A DNA stretch of 64,000 nucleotides from NCBI RefSeq assembly GCF_965230805.1, contig NZ_OZ246019.1, positions 2,108,001-2,172,000 on the forward strand, written 5' to 3'. This document shows positions 52,306-60,609 of this stretch, in pieces. The translations under genes and the position numbers were made by a program. Position 1 is the stretch's first letter; each line of letters opens with the position of its first letter. The stretch is from Marinifilum sp965230805 (GTDB lineage: Bacteria; Bacteroidota; Bacteroidia; Bacteroidales; Marinifilaceae). The notes beneath the pieces were generated by a model. The model made no database searches and was not told the origin of the DNA. It saw only the letters and a program-made list of their open reading frames with translations.

Positions 52306-53817
52306 ATGTCACACAATACAGGCAAAATTGTACAGGTAATCGGACCTGTAATCGATGTAAGTTTTGAGAAGGAAGGCGCTAAGCTTCCTGAGATTTACGA
52401 TTCTCTTGAGGTCGTGATGGAAAACGGTAAAAATTTGATAGTTGAGTGTCAACAGCACATTGGTGAAAATACTGTGCGCGCAATTGCAATGGATTCTACT
52501 GACGGGTTACGCCGTGGAATGGATGTAATTGCAACAGGTTCTCCGATAATTATGCCTGCCGGTGATAAAATCAAAGGTAGACTTTTGAATGTTGTTGGTG
52601 AAACCATCGACGGTATTGATAAGGTAGACAAGGAAGGTGGATACCCTATTCACAGAACTCCTCCTGCTTTTGAAGAATTAAGTACCGAATCCGAAGTTTT
52701 CTATACAGGTATTAAAGTAATCGACTTGATTGAGCCATATGCAAAAGGTGGTAAAATTGGTTTGTTTGGTGGAGCTGGTGTAGGTAAAACTGTATTGATT
52801 CAAGAGTTGATTAATAATATTGCAATCGGACAAGATGGTTTGTCTGTTTTTGCAGGAGTAGGTGAGCGTACTCGCGAGGGTAACGATTTGCTTCGTGAGA
52901 TGATTGAATCGAAAGTAATCCGTTATGGAGATGAGTTCGAAGAAGACATGGAGAAAGGTGGATGGGATCTATCAAAAGTAGATAAAGATGCTTTAGATAA
53001 ATCACAGGTATCACTGGTTTTCGGTCAGATGAACGAGCCTCCTGGAGCACGTGCTCGTGTGGCATTGTCAGGACTAACAGTTGCAGAAAGTTTACGTGAT
53101 GGTGATGAGAAATCAGGTGGTCGCGATATTCTATTCTTCGTTGATAATATTTTCCGTTTTACTCAGGCAGGTTCTGAGGTATCAGCACTATTGGGTCGTA
53201 TGCCATCAGCAGTAGGTTACCAACCAACACTTTCAACCGAAATGGGTATCATGCAGGAGCGTATTACTTCTACCAAGCGAGGATCCATTACATCGGTACA
53301 GGCAGTTTATGTACCTGCGGATGACTTGACCGACCCTGCACCGGCAACAACCTTTGCCCACTTGGATGCAACAACGGTATTGAATCGTAAAATTTCAGAG
53401 TTGGGTATTTATCCTGCGGTAGATCCATTGGATTCTACATCTCGTATCCTAACTCCGGATGTAGTAGGTGAAGCACATTATACTTGTGCTCAAAAAGTAA
53501 AAGAGATTCTTCAGCGTTACAAAGAGCTTCAGGATATCATTGCCATTTTGGGTATGGAAGAACTTTCGGAAGAAGACAAGCTGGTTGTGCACCGTGCTCG
53601 TCGTGTTCAGAGATTCTTATCGCAGCCTTTCCACGTTGCTGAGCAGTTTACAGGATTAAAAGGATGTTTGGTATCAATCGAAGACACAATTAAAGGTTTC
53701 AACATGATTATGGATGGTGAAGTGGATCAATATCCTGAGGCAGCATTCAACCTTGTAGGAACCATTGAAGAAGCCATCGAAAAAGGTGAGAAATTACTTG
53801 CTGAAGCAGAAGCATAA
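52306..53817 (+). CDS. atpD: F0F1 ATP synthase subunit beta
   Basis: Catalytic F1 subunit, 503 residues (a little longer than the usual 460-480 owing to an insertion of about 30 residues after the RTREGNDL motif: SKVIRYGDEFEEDMEKGGWDLSKVDKDALDKSQV, usual in this phylum). Visible: P-loop GGAGVGKTVLI, GERTREGNDL, ILFFVDNIFRFTQAGSEVSALLGRMPSAVGYQPTL (Walker B and signature). It is the first gene of the separate atpDC pair. Confidence 0.97.
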   Translation: MSHNTGKIVQVIGPVIDVSFEKEGAKLPEIYDSLEVVMENGKNLIVECQQHIGENTVRAIAMDSTDGLRRGMDVIATGSPIIMPAGDKIKGRLLNVVGETIDGIDKVDKEGGYPIHRTPPAFEELSTESEVFYTGIKVIDLIEPYAKGGKIGLFGGAGVGKTVLIQELINNIAIGQDGLSVFAGVGERTREGNDLLREMIESKVIRYGDEFEEDMEKGGWDLSKVDKDALDKSQVSLVFGQMNEPPGARARVALSGLTVAESLRDGDEKSGGRDILFFVDNIFRFTQAGSEVSALLGRMPSAVGYQPTLSTEMGIMQERITSTKRGSITSVQAVYVPADDLTDPAPATTFAHLDATTVLNRKISELGIYPAVDPLDSTSRILTPDVVGEAHYTCAQKVKEILQRYKELQDIIAILGMEELSEEDKLVVHRARRVQRFLSQPFHVAEQFTGLKGCLVSIEDTIKGFNMIMDGEVDQYPEAAFNLVGTIEEAIEKGEKLLAEAEA

Positions 53818-53902
53818 TCAAGTATAAAGCTTAAGAGCTAAAAGCTATAAGTACACTTTATTTGTAGCTTTTTACTGATAACTGATCATTGTTAACTGAT
53901 AA

Positions 53903-54151
53903 TTGATAAATATGCATTTAGAAATAGTGACACCGGAAAAAAATCTGTATTCAGGAGAAGTAGTTTTAGTTCAATTACCTGGTAAAGATGGATCTTTCGA
54001 GATACTGAATAATCACGCTCCTATTGTTTCTACCCTTGAAAAAGGAACCATTAAGTTGAGACCTTTAGAAGGAGATGACATCTATTTTGAGATTGGTGGA
54101 GGAGTTATAGAATGCAAGAAAAATGTAATTTCAGTATTGGCTGATAGTTAA
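53903..54151 (+). CDS. atpC: F0F1 ATP synthase subunit epsilon
   Basis: An 82-residue epsilon with only the N-terminal beta-sandwich (MHLEIVTPEKNLYSGEVVLVQLPGKDGSFEILNNHAPIVSTLEKG). The C-terminal helical domain of E. coli epsilon (another 50 residues), which inhibits ATP hydrolysis, is absent, as in many Bacteroidota. It follows atpD after 85 bp containing low-complexity words such as TTAACTGATAATTGATAA. A strong terminator follows. Confidence 0.93.
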   Translation: MINMHLEIVTPEKNLYSGEVVLVQLPGKDGSFEILNNHAPIVSTLEKGTIKLRPLEGDDIYFEIGGGVIECKKNVISVLADS

Positions 54152-54208
54152 ATAAAAAGTAGTTGGTGCTAGCATTTATAGTAGCTGGCACTGATTCTAG
54201 ATATTAAA

Positions 54209-54240
54209 AAGAGACTTTGAAGATATTTCAAAGTCTCTTT
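54209..54240 (+). terminator. atpDC terminator
   Basis: GAGACTTTGAA and TTTCAAAGTCTC form an 11-bp stem with a short loop and a T-run. Confidence 0.85.
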
Positions 54241-54391
54241 TGTTTTTTCTAGAGCTATTGTGAATCCGAACTTAAGTCGGAATCCCAAGCTGTTCACTAA
54301 AAATTTGTTACTTTTGCTTCTCATTAGAGCAATTGTCAAAGCTGTAAAGCATCTTGATACTCGATACTAAAATCTTGATACTCTGAAAAAC

Positions 54392-55429
54392 ATGCCTAAA
54401 AAATTTCTAATCATTCGATTCAGTTCGATTGGTGATATTATTCAGTGTATGACCGTTTTGGACGGAATACTAAACCATTATCCTGATGCTGAAATTCATT
54501 GGATCGCAAGAAAGGACATGTCCTCCTTCCTGGCCATGGATCAACGAATACATAAGGTTTGGGGATTTGATCGTCAAAAGGGTTTTAAAGGCCTTCTGGA
54601 GCAAGCAAGGCAGCTTAAACAGGAAAAGTTCGACTACGTGTATGATGCGCACTCAAACATTCGCTCTATCATTCTAAAAACAGTTTTGGTGCCACGTTGG
54701 AAGCGATGGTTTGGAATTGGGCCAAAATTTACCATGCGGAGCAAAGATCGAATCAAAAGAATTTTGCTGTTCAAATTCAGAATTGATTGCTTTCCAATGC
54801 CATTTAAAGGAATGTTATCCTTCCGCAAGCCTCTTATAAAATGGGGAATTGATGATTATTCTAAGGTAAATGAGAATTGGTATTTTCCTTCGGACTTGAA
54901 GCAAAGAATGGATCAACAGGTTTTTGGAAAGCTGAAAGGCGATCAGCGAAAGCTTGTTAGCTTGGTTCCGTCGGCGGCATGGCAAATGAAAAGATGGCCT
55001 GTTTCGCATTGGCAAAAATTAGTAGAACTTCTTCCGGAGTACCATTTTATGATTCTGGCAGGGCCGGATGATGTATTCTGCAAAGAAATAGAAGAAGTTG
55101 CCCCGGAGCGAGTGCTTAATTTGAGTGGCAAAACCAATCTCTTGGAATCTTGTTATTTGGTTCAAAAGTCGAATTTGGTGATATCAGGAGATACGGGTTT
55201 TCTGCATGCTGCTGATAAATTTAATATACCAGCACTTTCGTTAATGGGGCCAACTGCATTTGGATTTACAAGCGGAGAGCATGTAAAAACCTTGGAAGTT
55301 GATATGAAATGTCGCCCTTGCACCAAGGACGGATCGGGCAAATGCAAGATGAAAATCTACCAACAATGCATGGTGGACATTCATCCGAAGCGAGTGGCCG
55401 ATGAGGTGAAAATGTTAATGAATTCTTAA
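54392..55429 (+). CDS. glycosyltransferase family 9 (heptosyltransferase-like)
   Basis: A 345-residue GT-B glycosyltransferase resembling lipopolysaccharide heptosyltransferases. Visible: FLIIRFSSIGDIIQCMTVLDGI at the N-terminus (residues 4-25), EIHWIARKDM, VSLVPSAAWQMKRWP and the ADP-sugar-binding LVISGDTGFLHAADKFNIPALSLMGPT. The C-terminal half has a cysteine pair (CRPCTKDGSGKCKM). Expected role: transfer of a heptose or related sugar to LPS core or O-antigen acceptor at the cytoplasmic membrane. The upstream region has a repeat of GATACTCGATACT words. Confidence 0.85.
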   Translation: MPKKFLIIRFSSIGDIIQCMTVLDGILNHYPDAEIHWIARKDMSSFLAMDQRIHKVWGFDRQKGFKGLLEQARQLKQEKFDYVYDAHSNIRSIILKTVLVPRWKRWFGIGPKFTMRSKDRIKRILLFKFRIDCFPMPFKGMLSFRKPLIKWGIDDYSKVNENWYFPSDLKQRMDQQVFGKLKGDQRKLVSLVPSAAWQMKRWPVSHWQKLVELLPEYHFMILAGPDDVFCKEIEEVAPERVLNLSGKTNLLESCYLVQKSNLVISGDTGFLHAADKFNIPALSLMGPTAFGFTSGEHVKTLEVDMKCRPCTKDGSGKCKMKIYQQCMVDIHPKRVADEVKMLMNS

Positions 55430-55593
55430 ATCGGACTTTAGGGTATTTTAATTCTTTCTACTTCTTATTTTTTATGATACCTTAGACTAGTCATGAGATA
55501 AGAGCAGCGAAATTTGATTATCAATTGGAATAATAAACCAAACAAATTTCTCTGATCTAATATCTCACATCTATAATCTAATATCTAAACAGG

Positions 55594-56256
55594 ATGAAAA
55601 ACTTAGCATTGCTACTAATGGTTTTAGTAGGAGTTTATACCAGCCAAACCATTGCACAAAGCAAAGAGAAAAAAGAATGCAAAAAAGAGTGTTCTAAACA
55701 AAAGTGTGACAGCAAAAGCTTTTACAGCTACAAAATGAAATCTCTGCAAGGCGAAGAGGTTAATCTGGAGAAATACAAGGGGAAGGTTGTTTTGGTGGTG
55801 AATACTGCAAGTAAATGCGGTTTAACGCCTCAATACAAGGGTTTAGAAGCCATGTACAAGAAGTACAAGGATCAAGGTTTAGTAATTTTGGGTTTTCCTT
55901 GTAATCAGTTTTTGGGGCAGGAACCCGGAACAGCTAAGGAAATTGGAGATTTTTGCCAAAAGAATTATGGGGTAAGTTTCCCGATGTTCGAAAAGATTGA
56001 AGTTCGTGGCGAGAATGCTCATCCATTGTATAAGATGTTGACATCAGAAAAGTCTTTTAAAGGATTTGATGGTTCACCATCAGGCCAAAAGTTCAAAGGC
56101 TTTATCAGCCAAAGATTCCCCGAAATTTACGAAGGGGATGGTGTAAAATGGAACTTCACAAAGTTCTTAATCGACAGAGAAGGAAAAGTGGTTCAGAGAA
56201 TTGAACCAAACATTGCTCCTGAAAGTATGGAAGATGATGTGAAGAAACTGTTATAA
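55594..56256 (+). CDS. exported glutathione peroxidase-family protein
   Basis: A 220-residue thioredoxin-fold peroxidase. A signal peptide (residues 1-21, LALLLMVLVGVYTSQTIA) is followed by a cysteine-bearing linker (C29, C33, C38) and the GPx domain. Catalytic residue is Cys75 (NTASKCGLTPQYKGL), a cysteine rather than selenocysteine; Gln is in FPCNQFLGQEPG and Trp in VKWNFTKFL. Likely reduces peroxides in the periplasm using thioredoxin-like donors. Standard cytosolic homologues are about 160 residues; the extra length is the export region. It ends at a bidirectional terminator. Confidence 0.9.
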   Translation: MKNLALLLMVLVGVYTSQTIAQSKEKKECKKECSKQKCDSKSFYSYKMKSLQGEEVNLEKYKGKVVLVVNTASKCGLTPQYKGLEAMYKKYKDQGLVILGFPCNQFLGQEPGTAKEIGDFCQKNYGVSFPMFEKIEVRGENAHPLYKMLTSEKSFKGFDGSPSGQKFKGFISQRFPEIYEGDGVKWNFTKFLIDREGKVVQRIEPNIAPESMEDDVKKLL

Positions 56257-56262
56257 ATGAAG

Positions 56263-56284
56263 AGAGCTCCCAAGGGAGCTCTTC
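56263..56284. terminator. bidirectional terminator
   Basis: AGAGCTCCC and GGGAGCTCT form a perfect 9-bp stem with a 2-base loop between the convergent peroxidase and epimerase genes. Confidence 0.75.
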
Positions 56285-56312
56285 TTTATTGATTTAATTC
56301 TTCAGGTCTGTA

Positions 56313-57314
56313 TTATGCTACAATTTCTCTAATGTGAATTCTTTTAAACCAATCTACGAAAAAGCTCATTCCTTCTTTGAATGATACCTTTGGATCGTAT
56401 CCAATTAGATTTTGTGCTTTGGTAATGTCAGCATAGGTTTGGTCTACATCGCCGGCTTGCATGGGCATACGATTGATTATGGGTTTAATGCCTGAAGTCT
56501 CGGCAATGCATTCAATCATTTCACTTAAGCGAACAGGGTAGCTGTTGCCCAGGTTAATGGTTTCGAATACTTTGTCATTTGCAAACAGGTATTCGCAAGT
56601 TTTCAAAATTCCATCAACAGTATCTTCTACATAGGTATAATCGCGGGCGGTACTGCCATCGCCAAACACCGGAATGGCTTCTTCCTTTGTCATTAACTTT
56701 AGGAATTTATGAATGGCCAAATCGGGTCGCTGACGAGGACCAAACACTGTGAAGAACCTCATGTTAATGATATCCAGATGATACAAATGATGATAAGAGT
56801 GGTTTAAGATCTCGCATGCTTTTTTTGAGAAAGCGTAGGGAGAAATTACCTTGTCAACATTCTGATCTTCGGTAAAAGGAACCACTTTGTTGTTTCCATA
56901 AACCGATGATGATGAGGCAAAGGCAAGTTTCCGGATTCCTTTTTCATTCATGAAATCCAATACATTTCGCGTTGCCGTGATATTGCTATCAATATAACTT
57001 TGCGGATTCTCGATAGATGGTCTTACTCCTGCTTTTCCTGCCAGGTGCACAATTAAATCAATCTCCTCATCAATACAGTTCAAACTTTCACTTTCACGCA
57101 AATCGATTTCGTAAAAATCGAAATCACGATTGCGAATAAAGCCTTCCATATTGTCCATTTTGATGTCAAGAGAATAAAATGGATCAAAATTATCCACACC
57201 TATCACCTTATAACCTTCATTTAACAGTTTCTCAGTTAAATGTGAGCCAATAAAACCAGCACAACCTGTTACCAGGATTGTTTTCTCATTATCTCTTCTC
57301 TGTGCAATTTTCAT
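56313..57314 (-). CDS. NAD-dependent epimerase, UDP-glucuronate 4-epimerase-like
   Basis: A 333-residue extended short-chain dehydrogenase. Visible: nucleotide-binding VTGCAGFIGSHLTEKLL (residues 15-31), the SSSVYGNN motif with active Ser, YAFSKKACE (YxxxK), FFTVFGPRQRPDLA and YVEDTVDGI. This fits the UDP-sugar epimerase type (GAE-like), interconverting UDP-glucuronate and UDP-galacturonate, but the precise substrate is inferred. It lies 140 bp downstream of the GT39 gene in the same direction, so it may provide sugar donors for that cluster. Confidence 0.82.
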   Translation of the reverse strand: MKIAQRRDNEKTILVTGCAGFIGSHLTEKLLNEGYKVIGVDNFDPFYSLDIKMDNMEGFIRNRDFDFYEIDLRESESLNCIDEEIDLIVHLAGKAGVRPSIENPQSYIDSNITATRNVLDFMNEKGIRKLAFASSSSVYGNNKVVPFTEDQNVDKVISPYAFSKKACEILNHSYHHLYHLDIINMRFFTVFGPRQRPDLAIHKFLKLMTKEEAIPVFGDGSTARDYTYVEDTVDGILKTCEYLFANDKVFETINLGNSYPVRLSEMIECIAETSGIKPIINRMPMQAGDVDQTYADITKAQNLIGYDPKVSFKEGMSFFVDWFKRIHIREIVA

Positions 57315-57454
57315 AGCCTTTTCGTCTTATACGTTCAAAAATGATTTGTCAAAATTGACAATCTCAAATCATTAAACCAATGAGAGTTTAATACTCTGGT
57401 ATTGAATTAATAAAAGTTTCATTTTTACAATCAATTGGAAATGATTTCTTAATA

Positions 57455-59164
57455 CTAATTTGATAATATGGTAAGTTTCTTTCGACTTGTTTCGGAATCG
57501 TTAAGAGGCGTAATCAAACTGACATATTTTTTAAAATGCGTCTTGTTTCTTCTCTTACCTGCTCGTTGTTTATTATTGTCGTACTGATCAATTATTGAGA
57601 TCTGCATCTTCTTTATTTGCTCAGGTAAGAATACATCCTCTGGATTTTCGGTTGAGATTACTACAAAGGGCTTTTTTTCAGGCAAATTAATCTGTTCTTT
57701 AGTATTCCATTCTTTTACTTCTTTTCCAATTTCGTAAACGAGTTCAATTCTAAACTGGTGCTCTCCAATGCTGTAGTAGTTGCAATGCTGTATATCTGTT
57801 ATATTTCTAACTTCAGCTATACTCTTGAATTCCGGATTTCGATTTAAAATGCCTCCTGTATGCGGAATAATGAAAATAACAACAATTAATAGTAAGGCAG
57901 TTGTGCTTATGATCATACCCCTAATATTTCGATTGATCCAACAGATGATTAGACTCACAGCAATGAGTTCTGAGAAAATGGAGAATAGAGCAAAAGAGTG
58001 AAATGACATTAATTTCTCATGTTGAAACATAAAAAATGCAGCAATCGGAATTGAAAAAGCAAGAATGGCAATGATCCAAATGTTGATGCCAAACAGCAAA
58101 CGATCCATTTTATTGGAACAATCATTCTTAAAAACAATGTAAAAATGATGAAGCAACTGTCCTGTCAATAAAGCGGAAGGAATTAAGACTGGTAAAAGGT
58201 ATCGGTCTTTTTTCTCGGGGATAATGGATAGAAGAATGATCGAAGATAAAGTCCAAATCAGTGCAAACTTGTATTCCTTTTTTGCTTTAAAATTTTTAAG
58301 AGCATAGGGAACAAACAAGCTGGTGATTATAAAAAACGTCCAGATTCCCGATTGAATAGGAAAATTCCAATAGTAATAGAACGGACGAACATGACGATTC
58401 ATCCACGATCCTGATTCGAGTTTGGATACTGTCGCTGCTTCCTGAGCATGTGTAAGTGTAATATAAACCGGCCACCAAAAACTGATGACTACAAAAATAA
58501 ATAGACAAAGTGCAATTGGCTTCCAATATCGCCTTAGGTTCTTAGGCTTGTATATTGTGAAATAAGCAATGAAAAAGGGCAGAAGTAGAGCAAAAAATGC
58601 GACTGGCCCTTTACTTAGAAAGGATAAACCTAAGAAAACGCCTGCAAAAGAGAACTTAAGCCATAAACCATTACTATTTTTAAAGGAATTGTGGATTAGC
58701 CAGATGGCACCTAACATGAAAGAGTGACAATAAATATCCCAGGTTCCTGTTCTGCTCATAAATAGCACATAAAAGCTTGTAAGCAATATAAGGCTGTTGC
58801 TTAGCGCTTTTGTTCTGTTTCCATTTAAACTAAGGGTAAATTGATACATGAAAAGAACCATTAAGGAACCCATTATTCCAGCAGGAAAACGAAGCATGCT
58901 TAAGTTTTCCATACCGAACATACTGCCGAATATTGCGGTAATCCAGGTTGGTAGCGGAGGTTTAGCCAATCGCAATTCTCCGTTCATGGTCGGTAGCAGC
59001 CAATTGTTTTTTTCAATCATTTCGCGGGCGGTAACAAAGTTTCTTGCCTCCATGATATTTACAAAAAACTCGCTGTTGAAAAGAAAAAAGGAGATGTAAC
59101 ATGCAATAATCAGAATTATAACATGAGTGTATCGATTGTTATCCAGTATTGAATCAAGAGTCAT
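57455..59164 (-). CDS. family 39 glycosyltransferase (ArnT/PMT-like)
   Basis: A 569-residue multi-spanning membrane glycosyltransferase. The N-terminal helices and the MEARNFVTAREMIEKNNWLLPTMNG and LRLAKPPLPTWITA region match the ArnT family (acidic residue in the first loop, KPPL motif). About ten further hydrophobic helices follow (for example MGSLMVLFMYQFTLSLN, FFALLLPFFIAYFTIY, LCLFIFVVISFWWPVYI), then a soluble C-terminal domain of about 120 residues. It probably transfers a sugar from undecaprenyl phosphate onto lipid A or another envelope target. Its ATG overlaps the stop of the preceding gene by 4 bp (ATGA), so the genes are coupled. Confidence 0.85.
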   Translation of the reverse strand: MTLDSILDNNRYTHVIILIIACYISFFLFNSEFFVNIMEARNFVTAREMIEKNNWLLPTMNGELRLAKPPLPTWITAIFGSMFGMENLSMLRFPAGIMGSLMVLFMYQFTLSLNGNRTKALSNSLILLTSFYVLFMSRTGTWDIYCHSFMLGAIWLIHNSFKNSNGLWLKFSFAGVFLGLSFLSKGPVAFFALLLPFFIAYFTIYKPKNLRRYWKPIALCLFIFVVISFWWPVYITLTHAQEAATVSKLESGSWMNRHVRPFYYYWNFPIQSGIWTFFIITSLFVPYALKNFKAKKEYKFALIWTLSSIILLSIIPEKKDRYLLPVLIPSALLTGQLLHHFYIVFKNDCSNKMDRLLFGINIWIIAILAFSIPIAAFFMFQHEKLMSFHSFALFSIFSELIAVSLIICWINRNIRGMIISTTALLLIVVIFIIPHTGGILNRNPEFKSIAEVRNITDIQHCNYYSIGEHQFRIELVYEIGKEVKEWNTKEQINLPEKKPFVVISTENPEDVFLPEQIKKMQISIIDQYDNNKQRAGKRRNKTHFKKYVSLITPLNDSETSRKKLTILSN

Positions 59165-59811
59165 TTTTGTTGATTTGCAGAGTTCAATTGAAGTTTATTT
59201 TTTCTGATGAGTATGATGTTTCGGGCATAAACAATGATTCCAAATCCTTGTCCGATAAACAATACCGGATCGGCACGATAAATGGCATAAGACAAAATCA
59301 TGCACGAGCCTGTAATACTAATGATCCAAAATCCCATGGGAAGAATAGATTCCCCTTTACGCTCGGAGTAAATCCATTGGTATATGAATCGGAAAGTAAA
59401 AGTGATTTGTCCGGCAATTCCCCAAATTAAAAGCCATAAGGGGATATCGTCATTTTTAAATAATTGTTGATAATGTATATCCCAATGATTAAGAATACTT
59501 GCAAAGGCAATAAGTGGTGTTGCTAATGCGATAACCCTAGTAACTAAGGGAAGCTTTTTCCATCGGTTTTGTAATTGTAAATTGCGGATATAAATGCTGT
59601 AAGCAATAATTTGTCCAAGAATGATGGCAAAGTCATCTCGCAATAAACCATATATGAATAATAACCAGGAAGCCAGAATACTTAATTGCCAAAAAATACT
59701 TGGCGAAATGGAATTGCCGGCTTTTTCTGATTTTATCCATTGAACAATTAAACGCGCAGAGAAAAGTGCCTGAGCTAAAAAACCAATTGAATAAACAGAT
59801 AAGTTTTCCAT
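59161..59811 (-). CDS. lipid-A-disaccharide synthase N-terminal-domain (LAB_N) membrane protein
   Basis: A 216-residue protein with six or so hydrophobic segments (YSIGFLAQALFSARLIVQWI, FWQLSILASWLLFIYGLL, IILGQIIAYSIYIRNL), in the two-fold arrangement of lipid-A biosynthesis N-terminal domains found next to GT2/GT39 pairs; ArnE/ArnF-like flippases are a plausible analogue. The ATG at 59811 shares its A with the last base of the GT2 stop codon; the C-terminus overlaps the GT39 start. All three are therefore coupled. Confidence 0.75.
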   Translation of the reverse strand: MENLSVYSIGFLAQALFSARLIVQWIKSEKAGNSISPSIFWQLSILASWLLFIYGLLRDDFAIILGQIIAYSIYIRNLQLQNRWKKLPLVTRVIALATPLIAFASILNHWDIHYQQLFKNDDIPLWLLIWGIAGQITFTFRFIYQWIYSERKGESILPMGFWIISITGSCMILSYAIYRADPVLFIGQGFGIIVYARNIILIRKNKLQLNSANQQK

Positions 59812-60545
59812 TAAGCCTGATTTACGATTTCGTAATTGATGTAGCGTTTTTTCATCCAGCGGTAAGCAAAACAATCTTTAAACGGACCAACCAAACGATT
59901 AAAAAAGTGGTATTTGGCTTCGCCAGCAACTCTTGGGAAGTGACGAACGGGAATTTGTTTAATTTTACCCTTCTGCAACATGATTAAAGCAGGAATAAAT
60001 CGATGCATACCTTTAAAAAAAGGAATCTTTTTGGCATATTTTGCTTGCAATATCTTTAAAGGACATCCGGTATCTATGGCTTTGTCTTTTGTCATAAATC
60101 GGCGAAAGCCATTGGCTATGGTCGAACTCATGTTTTTTACAAAACTGTCTTTTCTGTTTTGTCGATATCCTGTTACCAAAGCATAATCATGACGATATTT
60201 CATGAGTAAGTCAAAATCGAAAGGAGAAGTCTGTAAATCGGAATCAATATAACCTATAAATTCGGTGTTTGCATGATCGATGCCCGCTTTAAGAGCTGCA
60301 CTTAAACCTAGATTTTTGCTCAGTTGCAGGTAATGAAACCGATCAGAACTCTTACAAATGGCTTCAATAAATAGTTGACTGTTATCAGTAGATCCATCAT
60401 TTACAAATAACACCTGCGATGGGTGCGGAGAAGTGGAAAAATAGGATGTAAATTCATCCTTAACTCTTTCAAGATTATCCTCTTCGTTAAAAACAGGAAC
60501 TACAATAGTAAGTTCAAACTTAGCTTGGAAAATGCTGTGATTCAT
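59811..60545 (-). CDS. family 2 glycosyltransferase (ArnC/DPM1-like)
   Basis: A 244-residue cytoplasmic GT-A glycosyltransferase. Visible: LTIVVPVFNEEDNLERV (residues 12-28), FVNDGSTDNSQLFIEAI, LGLSAALKAGIDHA, IGYIDSDLQTSPFDF with the DxD motif and RRFMTKDKAIDTGCPLKILQ. It lacks the C-terminal transmembrane pair of full ArnC/GtrB, so it may rely on the LAB_N partner for membrane anchoring. Likely product: undecaprenyl- or polyprenyl-phosphate sugar for GT39. Confidence 0.85.
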   Translation of the reverse strand: MNHSIFQAKFELTIVVPVFNEEDNLERVKDEFTSYFSTSPHPSQVLFVNDGSTDNSQLFIEAICKSSDRFHYLQLSKNLGLSAALKAGIDHANTEFIGYIDSDLQTSPFDFDLLMKYRHDYALVTGYRQNRKDSFVKNMSSTIANGFRRFMTKDKAIDTGCPLKILQAKYAKKIPFFKGMHRFIPALIMLQKGKIKQIPVRHFPRVAGEAKYHFFNRLVGPFKDCFAYRWMKKRYINYEIVNQA

Positions 60546-60609
60546 ATCTGCTGTTTGGTTTCCGTTTAAATATTATGGAATAAAGGAAAGCAGCAGATCT
60601 AACAAAAAC

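Noticed and set aside
55810..55830. Selenocysteine codon in the peroxidase
   Set aside because: The catalytic position is an ordinary TGC cysteine codon, with no TGA in frame.
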